Shown here: piece after piece, positions 1 through 5,046 of the stretch
Layout of the letters: every line of letters begins with the position of its first letter
Position numbering within the stretch: the first letter of the stretch is position 1
From: CAYRVX01 sp964642165
GTDB taxonomy: Bacteria > Planctomycetota > Phycisphaerae > SM23-33
Length of the DNA: 5,046 nucleotides
NCBI GenBank assembly: GCA_964642165.1
Contig: CAZXOC010000427.1
Location: forward strand, 1-5,046
Reading direction: 5' to 3'
The notes under the pieces: generated by a model
Databases searched by the model: none
What the model was told of the DNA's origin: nothing
Seen by the model: only the letters and a program-made list of their open reading frames with translations
Program-made: the position numbers and the translations under genes

Positions 1-375
1 GACCGCCGACGCTGGGCCATGCTCATCAAACGCATATGCCAAGCCGATCCGCTTCGCTGCCTCAAGTGCGGCGTCACCATGAAGATCATCGCCTTCATCG
101 AGGCCCATCGGGGCGACGTCATCCGCAGAACCCGAAGACACTGCGGCCCCTGGCAGGATGCGCCACCACGCGGCCTGCCCAGGAAAACCTGCCCATCCCG
201 GGCCGTGCGGCCGATGCCCGAAGTGAATGGCGGCATCGCCTTGGAGGTCGATCGCGACGTTCCCGAACATGCCTGCCGCGAGGCTCGTGAGCAGCCCGAA
301 CTGCCCCCGGAACGCCGGAAGGCGTCGCCGGATTGTCGAATCCCTCCTTGCCCGAGGCGAGATCGGGTAGCATAG
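1..375 (+). CDS. IS91-like (Y2-type) transposase, C-terminal part only
   Basis: The frame is open from the first base to the TAG at 373-375, so this is the last 124 codons of a gene whose start is outside the window. Residues 1-60 resemble the conserved C-terminal block of IS91-like Y2 transposases. They show an RRRWAMLIKRI segment, then DPLRC-x2-C-G (Cys20 and Cys23, the end of a zinc-binding motif), MKIIAFIE and a HCGPW-x-APPR stretch. Residues 80-104 (LEVD...EQPELP) resemble the family's usual tail. Such proteins nick and move single-stranded DNA by rolling-circle transposition; the HUH and Tyr active site would lie upstream and is not visible. Some positions look drifted (LKCGVTM where I recall PKCGGTM, and RRTRRHCGPW for a usually more hydrophobic helix), and about 20 Arg/Pro-rich residues follow the usual end. 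It may therefore be a decaying copy. The family call rests on recalled similarity. An internal ATG at 19 is not a real start. Confidence 0.7.
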   Translation, partial: DRRRWAMLIKRICQADPLRCLKCGVTMKIIAFIEAHRGDVIRRTRRHCGPWQDAPPRGLPRKTCPSRAVRPMPEVNGGIALEVDRDVPEHACREAREQPELPPERRKASPDCRIPPCPRRDRVA

Positions 376-376
376 T
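348..376 (+). promoter_or_regulatory. weak sigma70-like promoter candidate before the sulfatase
   Basis: TTGCCC at 348-353 and CATAGT at 371-376 are separated by 17 bases. Each matches four of six positions of the -35 and -10 consensus. Transcription would start around 383, at the foot of the hairpin at 385-411. It overlaps the end of the transposase frame. A match of this quality can easily arise by chance, and promoter consensus in this kind of bacterium is uncertain. Confidence 0.2.
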
Positions 377-384
377 GCCTCCCA

Positions 385-411
385 TGGGCTCGGGGACGGT
401 CTCCGAGCCCA
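385..411 (+). repeat. 12-bp inverted repeat / hairpin between transposase and sulfatase
   Basis: The left arm T-GGGCTCGG-GGA (385-396) pairs with the right arm TCTCCGAGCCC-A (400-411) around a three-base loop (CGG). All pairs are Watson-Crick except one G-T at 394/402. The stem starts 10 bases after the transposase stop and ends 50 bases before the sulfatase ATG. No T-run follows (the next bases are GGTGAACACG), so it is not a canonical intrinsic terminator. It could be a weak terminator, a 5'-leader stem-loop of the sulfatase mRNA, or the hairpin that IS91-like elements carry at their replication-origin end downstream of the transposase. The sequence alone does not decide. Confidence 0.6.
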
Positions 412-449
412 GGTGAACACGCGGAAGCGGATTCCCCGTCGACAACCGC

Positions 450-455
450 GGAGAG
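450..455 (+). promoter_or_regulatory. ribosome binding site of the sulfatase gene
   Basis: GGAGAG lies six bases before the ATG at 462. It supports this start, which also gives a complete twin-arginine signal peptide. Starting at a later in-frame ATG (for example codon 20) would delete the signal. Confidence 0.7.
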
Positions 456-461
456 CCGAAG

Positions 462-1988
462 ATGGGAAGCACGTCGATCACGCGCAGGCGGTTCCTGGAG
501 GGTTCGGTCGTGGCCATGGCCGCCTCGGGCAGAGCGCTGGGCGCGCCGAAGGCCGTCCAGCCCGACATCCTGTTCCTCATGCCCGACCAGATGCGCGGGG
601 ACTGCCTCTCCATCCTCGAACACCCGGCCGTGCGCACGCCGAACCTGGACAAGCTGGCCAGGGGCGGCGTGCTCTTTCGCCGGGCCTACACCGCCGTGGC
701 GTCCTGCATCCCCGCACGGTACGCGCTGCTGACCGGCCTGTTCCCCCAGACCAGCGGCGTCGTGGGCTTCCGCACCAAGCCCATCACCACGGCCACCATG
801 CCGCAGCTCCTCGCGGAGGCCGGCTACACGACCGCGCTCGTCGGCCGCAACATGCACCAGCGCGGGGGCGGCAAGGCCCTGGGCTACCACATCGACATCC
901 CCGGCTCCACCTACGTCAACAACGACGTCTACGACAGGGAGTTCCGCGCGGCCCACCCCGAGACGGGCGGCATCAAGCGGTTCATCGGCAAGCTCGGGGC
1001 CACGTACAACCACTGGCAGGCCGCGCCCTGGCCCCTCGAGAACAAGTGGCACCCCACGACGTGGACCGTCACGAAAGCGCGGGAGGTCGCCGCCCAAGCG
1101 CCCCCGGGCAAGCCCCTGTTCCTCACGGCCTCCTTCTACGCCCCGCACCCGCCGCTCGTCCCGACGCCGAAGCACTACGAGCGCTGCTACGGCGCGAAGC
1201 TCCCGAAGCCGGCCCGCGGCGACTGGGTGGACTGGAAGACCATCACGCCCAAGGGCCGGGATGGCGGCCACCGCGTGCTGCTCCGGGGCGAGACCCTCCG
1301 GAAGGCCCAAGCGGGCTACTTCGGGCTCATCGAGCATCTCGACACGGAGATCGCCCCGCTCATTGCCGAGTTCAAGGCCCGCTCGGAGAAGGCCGGGCGC
1401 CCCTGGTGCATCGCCTTCTCCAGCGACCACGGCGAGATGCTCGGCGACCACGGGTACTTCCGCAAGTGCGAGCCCCTCGAGGGCTCGGCCAACATCCCCT
1501 TCCTCATCGCCGGGTCGAAGGAGCTGGGCTTCCGCCCGGGGAGGCGCTCGAACGAGCCGGTCGCGCTGGAGGACCTGCTGCCCACCTTCGTCGAACTGGC
1601 GGGCGGGGCGGTTCCGGACGTCGACGGCATCAGCCTCGTGCCCGTTCTCCGCGGCCGGGCCGAGGAGGTCCGGGCGTGGTACCACTTCGAGCACAGCCCC
1701 TGCTACAGCCGCGAGCAGGCCTTCCACGCCCTCGCCGACGGACGCTACAAGTACATCTGGCGCCCGACGAGCGGGAAGGAGCTGCTCTTCGACCTGGAGG
1801 CCGATCCCCGGGAGGAGCGCAACCTGGCGGAGGACCCGTCGCACAAGGCCCTGCTGGCGAAGTGGCGGGGCACCCTCATCGAGCGGCTCAAGGGCCGCCC
1901 CGAGGGGTTCACGAAGGGGACCGAGCTCATCCCCGGCCGCCCCTACAAGGCCACCAACCCCGGCGTCCCGAGCAAGCCCGCAAGCTAG
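462..1988 (+). CDS. Tat-exported formylglycine-dependent sulfatase
   Basis: 508-aa sulfatase of the alkaline-phosphatase-like superfamily, expected to hydrolyse sulfate esters, probably on a carbohydrate, outside the cytoplasm. Residues 7-12 (TRRRFL) followed by a hydrophobic, Ala-rich stretch form a twin-arginine signal, with cleavage likely near residues 25-31. The mature domain starts at DILFLMPDQ with metal ligand D42. C82-I-P-A-R86 followed by YALLTG is the C-x-P-x-R motif whose Cys is converted to formylglycine. H229 (APHPPL), D322-H323 (SDHGE), K335 and E340 match the expected metal and sulfate-binding positions. The usual GKxH motif reads G128-R-N-M-H132, so the Lys is not in its normal place. 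Residues 405-455 (WYHFEHSPCYS...DGRYKYIW...LLFDLEADPRE) are the typical C-terminal subdomain. Length is normal for the family. Substrate and sulfatase subfamily cannot be set from sequence. It probably acts with the glycosidase-like protein 81 bases downstream. Confidence 0.95.
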   Translation: MGSTSITRRRFLEGSVVAMAASGRALGAPKAVQPDILFLMPDQMRGDCLSILEHPAVRTPNLDKLARGGVLFRRAYTAVASCIPARYALLTGLFPQTSGVVGFRTKPITTATMPQLLAEAGYTTALVGRNMHQRGGGKALGYHIDIPGSTYVNNDVYDREFRAAHPETGGIKRFIGKLGATYNHWQAAPWPLENKWHPTTWTVTKAREVAAQAPPGKPLFLTASFYAPHPPLVPTPKHYERCYGAKLPKPARGDWVDWKTITPKGRDGGHRVLLRGETLRKAQAGYFGLIEHLDTEIAPLIAEFKARSEKAGRPWCIAFSSDHGEMLGDHGYFRKCEPLEGSANIPFLIAGSKELGFRPGRRSNEPVALEDLLPTFVELAGGAVPDVDGISLVPVLRGRAEEVRAWYHFEHSPCYSREQAFHALADGRYKYIWRPTSGKELLFDLEADPREERNLAEDPSHKALLAKWRGTLIERLKGRPEGFTKGTELIPGRPYKATNPGVPSKPAS

Positions 1989-2059
1989 CTGACCCCTCAC
2001 CCCCGGGCCGCCCACGCACGTACACACGGAGTCAAATGTCCCACCAGTTGTTGCGCCGA

Positions 2060-2067
2060 AAGGAAGG
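2060..2067 (+). promoter_or_regulatory. ribosome binding site of the glycosidase-like gene
   Basis: AAGGAAGG just before the ATG at 2070 contains AAGGA (2060-2064) five bases from the start. It supports ATG 2070 over the in-frame ATG at 2166, which would remove the signal peptide. The 81-base gap after the sulfatase stop shows neither a clear terminator nor a clear promoter, so co-transcription is plausible. Confidence 0.65.
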
Positions 2068-2069
2068 CC

Positions 2070-4898
2070 ATGGATCGTCTCTCACGTCGTGGATTGCCGG
2101 CGTTCGCCGCGGGTTGTCTGATCGCTGCGTGGGCGAGTCCGGATCACCACCTGGAGGCGGCAGACATGCGGAGTGCGGCAGCGATCCGAGCCGCGGTCAT
2201 CGACCCGGTGAGGCTGGAGACCGACCACCTCGAGCTGGCCGTCTGCCGCAAGAGCGGGAAGTGGTATCTGCGCGATACGCAGACCGACGAACTGTTCGGC
2301 AGCGGCCACCAGCCCTACGGCGACCTCGGGATCGGCGGGGGCAAGCCCGTGCCGGTGAGCCCGAAGAGCGTCGAGGCCGCGGCCGATGGACGAAGCATCC
2401 GCGTCCGCTTCGAGTGGCGCGGCGCCGCGGGCACGGCGAAGCCGGCGGCCGTGACCTATGTGTTCCGCGTGCTGCCGTCGGGGCGCGACGTGGACCTGAG
2501 CGTGGCCACGAGCGGCCCGCGCAGAGCCCGGCCGCCACTGCTGTGGGAGGCGCTGTGGCTGGCGGCCGATGAGCCGGGGTGTTTCGTCGTGCCGCAGGGA
2601 GCGGGCTGGCTGATCCGCGCCGGCCAGAAGGTCGCCCATCGCTTCCTTGCGCACGCCGGGCGGGCCCACCTGACGATGCAGATGTTCGGCGTCGTGAGGA
2701 ACGATGCGGCGCTCGTGCTCTCGTGGAACGACGTGAACGCCCGCGTGGACTTGCGGACGCTCGACGCGACCGACAAGCTGCCGAGGCGGACGGCGCTGAG
2801 CTTCTCACAGACGGGCAGACTGCGGATGCGGATCTGCGGCAAGGGCGACTACTTCACCGTTGCCAGGAACTACCGGGAGCTGGCGCGCGAGAAGGGGCTG
2901 CTCCTGCCGCTGGCCGAGCGCGTCAAACGCGCCCCGGCGATCGCGAGAATGCCCGGCGCCTTCGACGTGAAACTGTGGATGAAGAGCGGCTACAAGGCCA
3001 ACTGCCGCTTCTCGAAGGACCCCGAGAAGGATCAGTTCCACGTCCAGCGCACGTTCGACGACGCGCTCGCGACGGTGCGTCACCTGCACGACGATCTGGG
3101 CTTCCGACGGTGCATGGTGGTGCTCGCGGGGTGGATCCGCGGCGGCTACGACTTCTCGCACCCGGACATCTGGCCGCCGGACGACGACCTGGGCGGGCCG
3201 ACGGGGCTGGCACGCGTGGCGAAGTTCACGCAGGGATGCGGGTTCCTCTTCGGCCTGCACGACAACTACGACATGATGTTCAAGGCCCAGCCGTCGGCGA
3301 ACAAGGCCGAGGCCATCGGCGAGCACAACTCCTGGGCGGGCGGCCCGCAGTACGTCCTCCACCCCAAGGCCCAGGCCAAATACGCCGGCCGGAATCTCCA
3401 ACTCATCCGCCAATGCTGCCGGCCCGACGCGTATTTCACCGATCAAACGATGGCCGTGGGGCTGTACTCGACGGGCCGGCGCGACCTGCCGCTCACGCGG
3501 GCCGGCTGTGTGGACGCGTACCGCGAGATGATCGAGCGGGTCAAGTCGATGACAGGCGTGTGGGGCTCCGAGGACGGCCAGGAGTGGGCCGTGCCGGTCG
3601 GCGAGTACCACGAGGGCATCCTGTCGCGGGATTTCTACCCGCGCCTCGGCGAGCCGATCCCGCTGTTCGACCTGGTCTACCACGACTGCGCGGCCACGTT
3701 CTGGCACCAGGGCATGACGATCAGCCTCGCCGAGAATCGACACCGCTGGGGGCGCAACTGCGCGGACCCGGCCCACTACCTCAGCCTGCTGTCGATAGCG
3801 CGCACGCCAGTGCTCCGGCCGGGCACGAAGCACTGGTGGAAGACGCCGACGGCGCGGGCCAGGAAGCCCGAGGCCCCCAGGCGGAGGGTCGTGCCTCTTG
3901 GCCGTGGCGCGAGCTTCACGGCGCTGCGGGTGGTCAGCGGCGGCGTTGGGCGGGAGGCCATCTGGGCCCACCCGCCTTTCCTGGGCTTCCGGGGCACAGT
4001 GCGGGGCGAGTACCAGGTGCAGTTGCCGGACGCCGACGGCCTGTCGTTGCGATTCGCGATCGGCCTGCGCGAGGGCATCGAGAAGACGGACGGCGTGCGC
4101 TTCCGTGTCGAGATCGACGGGCAGCCGCGGTTCGACCGCCTATGGTCGGCGCCGCGGTGGTCCGAACAGCAGATCGACCTGGACCGCTTCCGCGGCCGGA
4201 AGGTCGCCATCGCGCTCATCACGGATCCCAACCGAGACCCCAAATTTGACTGGGCCGCCTGGGGCACACCGCGGATCGTGAATGGCCGGGGGAAGGTCGT
4301 CTACGACTTCATCGGGAAGATCGGCGAGGCGAAGGCGCAGATGGTCGCCCTGCCCGCGGACGCGGAGGCCACCGCCAACGTTTTCGCCCGAGCCGACGGC
4401 GGCTGGGCCGAGGGCATGCACCCGCTCGACGCGGCGATCAAGAACATCTACGAGTTCCTCAGCCCTGCCAACGAACTGGCGTTCTTCCTGCCGATCACGC
4501 GCTACGAGCGCCGCGCGAACGGCCTGTGGGTGTCGGCGTTCGGCGACGGTGCGCTGGAGGTCGCCGTCAACATGGGCGGCAACACGGTCGAGCATGCCGG
4601 CGCCGCGCTGCCGCCGCGAAGCGGGTTCCTCGTCCGGTCGCCCACGTTCCTGGCCCTGCACGCCGCTGCCTATCGGGGCATCGTCTACGCGCCGACGGCG
4701 CTCTTCACCGTCAGGAGCCTCGACGGCAAGCCGATCGAGCGGTCGACGCGGCTGCGCGTCTTCCACGGCTTCGGCCCATCGAAGCTCGCGCTCACCACGG
4801 CGCGCCGCGCCGCGACCGCCGCTGGCACACCACTACCGATCGATGACGGCAAGCTGGTCGTAGACGTGAAGCGCGAGGCGACTCTCGAGCTGCGCTGA
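2070..4898 (+). CDS. secreted glycoside hydrolase-like protein (DUF5696/GH101/GH129-like TIM barrel)
   Basis: 942-aa exported protein, probably a glycan-cleaving enzyme of an unassigned family. Residues 1-22 look like a signal peptide (SRR at 5-7, then LPAFAAGCLIAAWA; possible A-W-A cleavage at 22). Residues about 47-255 are beta-rich, like N-terminal domains of large glycosidases. Residues 259-303 (GDYFTVARNYRELAREKGLL...PGAFDVKLWM) lead into a TIM-barrel region to about 590. It includes GWIRGGYDFSHPDIWPP (354-370), HDNYD (397-401), YFTDQ (455-459) and GSEDGQEW (499-506). By analogy with GH101/GH129-type enzymes I propose D458 as nucleophile and E501 as acid/base; this is inference. A carbohydrate-binding-like beta-sandwich (about 608-738) interrupts the protein before AIKNIYEFLSPANELAF and a C-terminal beta domain with FGDGALEVAVNMG (824-836). 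The end is intact (TGA). It sits behind a sulfatase, suggesting joint attack on a sulfated glycan. The export call is fairly firm and the exact activity unknown. Confidence 0.8.
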   Translation: MDRLSRRGLPAFAAGCLIAAWASPDHHLEAADMRSAAAIRAAVIDPVRLETDHLELAVCRKSGKWYLRDTQTDELFGSGHQPYGDLGIGGGKPVPVSPKSVEAAADGRSIRVRFEWRGAAGTAKPAAVTYVFRVLPSGRDVDLSVATSGPRRARPPLLWEALWLAADEPGCFVVPQGAGWLIRAGQKVAHRFLAHAGRAHLTMQMFGVVRNDAALVLSWNDVNARVDLRTLDATDKLPRRTALSFSQTGRLRMRICGKGDYFTVARNYRELAREKGLLLPLAERVKRAPAIARMPGAFDVKLWMKSGYKANCRFSKDPEKDQFHVQRTFDDALATVRHLHDDLGFRRCMVVLAGWIRGGYDFSHPDIWPPDDDLGGPTGLARVAKFTQGCGFLFGLHDNYDMMFKAQPSANKAEAIGEHNSWAGGPQYVLHPKAQAKYAGRNLQLIRQCCRPDAYFTDQTMAVGLYSTGRRDLPLTRAGCVDAYREMIERVKSMTGVWGSEDGQEWAVPVGEYHEGILSRDFYPRLGEPIPLFDLVYHDCAATFWHQGMTISLAENRHRWGRNCADPAHYLSLLSIARTPVLRPGTKHWWKTPTARARKPEAPRRRVVPLGRGASFTALRVVSGGVGREAIWAHPPFLGFRGTVRGEYQVQLPDADGLSLRFAIGLREGIEKTDGVRFRVEIDGQPRFDRLWSAPRWSEQQIDLDRFRGRKVAIALITDPNRDPKFDWAAWGTPRIVNGRGKVVYDFIGKIGEAKAQMVALPADAEATANVFARADGGWAEGMHPLDAAIKNIYEFLSPANELAFFLPITRYERRANGLWVSAFGDGALEVAVNMGGNTVEHAGAALPPRSGFLVRSPTFLALHAAAYRGIVYAPTALFTVRSLDGKPIERSTRLRVFHGFGPSKLALTTARRAATAAGTPLPIDDGKLVVDVKREATLELR
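3891..4283 (+). other. carbohydrate-binding-like beta-sandwich domain inside the glycosidase-like gene
   Basis: Residues about 608-738 read like an NPCBM-like or related jelly-roll module. The visible landmarks are WAHPP (632-636), GEYQVQLP (646-653), LRFAIGLREG (660-669), DGVRFRVEIDG (674-684), W697, IDLDRFRGRKVAIALITDP (702-720) and DWAAWGTPRIV (727-737). This alternation of short strands with a final DWA-x-WG-x-P is typical of such modules as I recall them. It probably helps bind glycan. It is preceded by a basic, Pro-rich linker (TPTARARKPEAPRRR, 592-606), and glycosidase-like sequence resumes after it near residue 779. Boundaries are approximate. Confidence 0.6.
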
Positions 4899-5046
4899 AC
4901 CGCGATGGGTCAGACTATCTTGTCTCGCCCGCTCAACGTAACAGTGACACGGATCTCAGAACTCGGCTCATGTCCAGTGACGGGTGAACGAGCTGATCCT
5001 GGATACACAAGATGCTGCTTCTACATCAGTTGCAAGGGACGGCGCT
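4899..5046. other. lower-GC flank with no recognisable gene
   Basis: These 148 bases have 81 G/C, clearly below the GC-rich genes to the left, and mixed third-position usage. I see no terminator hairpin after the stop at 4896-4898. Two frames stay open to the window edge: + strand from ATG 4905 (MGQTILSRPLNVTVTRIS..., 47 codons, no Shine-Dalgarno) and - strand from 5045 down to a stop at 4968 (APSLATDVEAAS...TRHWT, 25 codons). Neither matches a family I know. CAGTGAC occurs twice (4942-4948 and 4975-4981). The stretch could be intergenic, the edge of a convergent gene, or the edge of inserted DNA. Confidence 0.4.

Noticed and set aside
119..652. 177-codon - strand open frame overlapping the transposase tail and sulfatase start
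   Set aside because: It conflicts with two supported + strand frames, resembles no family and has no supporting start signal.
1989..2069. Possible terminator or promoter between the two genes
   Set aside because: There is a C-rich stretch with only very short self-complementary pieces (CCCGGG) and no T-run. No convincing -35/-10 pair was found.
2106..2117. Lipobox-like AAGC at residues 13-16 of the 942-aa protein
   Set aside because: The -3 position is Ala, not Leu, and only a very short hydrophobic run precedes the Cys. The hydrophobic segment continues past it, so an ordinary signal peptide fits better.
413..2572. 719-codon open frame on the + strand spanning the sulfatase and the start of the next gene
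   Set aside because: It is a shadow frame created by high GC. Its translation is Arg/Pro/Gly-rich with no motif, while the frames at 462 and 2070 carry signal peptides, Shine-Dalgarno sites and family motifs.
2805..3971. 388-codon - strand open frame opposite the glycosidase-like gene
   Set aside because: Its composition (Val/Arg/Ala/His-rich) mirrors the codons of the + strand gene. It has no motif and no ribosome binding site.
2579..4249. 556-codon + strand open frame inside the glycosidase-like gene
   Set aside because: It is low-complexity and Arg-rich, has no recognisable domain, and lies wholly inside the real reading frame. Stop-free off-frames are expected at this GC.
412..4989. GGTGAAC present at 412-418 and again at 4983-4989, flanking the two genes
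   Set aside because: A single shared 7-mer in 5 kb is expected by chance. Neighbouring bases do not match, and IS91-like elements do not make target duplications.

Overview
The window is GC-rich DNA from an environmental bacterium. A Tat-exported, formylglycine-type sulfatase next to a large secreted glycosidase-like protein, both with Shine-Dalgarno sites and strongly GC-ending codons, suggests Planctomycetota or a related PVC-superphylum lineage. This is inferred from gene content; there is no rRNA or marker gene to confirm it.

Layout, all on the + strand. (1) Positions 1-375 are the C-terminal end of an IS91-like (Y2-type) transposase whose start lies left of the window. (2) Positions 376-461 are a short leader with a strong 12-bp hairpin (385-411), a weak promoter-like pair just upstream of it, and a clear Shine-Dalgarno. 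(3) Positions 462-1988 encode a 508-aa Tat-exported sulfatase with an intact C-x-P-x-R modification motif. (4) An 81-base gap with a good Shine-Dalgarno follows. (5) Positions 2070-4898 encode a 942-aa exported protein. It has an N-terminal beta-rich domain, a glycosidase-like TIM-barrel region with candidate catalytic residues D458 and E501, an apparently inserted carbohydrate-binding-like beta-sandwich (about residues 608-738) and a C-terminal beta domain. (6) Positions 4899-5046 have clearly lower GC (81 of 148 bases) and no recognisable gene.

The two complete genes look like a small saccharide-utilisation unit. The sulfatase would remove sulfate esters from a sulfated glycan (mucin-like or algal), and the large protein would cut the desulfated chain in the same extracytoplasmic compartment. 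The glycan and the linkage cut cannot be read from the sequence. The glycosidase-like protein is the least ordinary item: its fold and motifs recall the DUF5696 / GH101 / GH129 type of enzyme, but I cannot place it in a characterised family.
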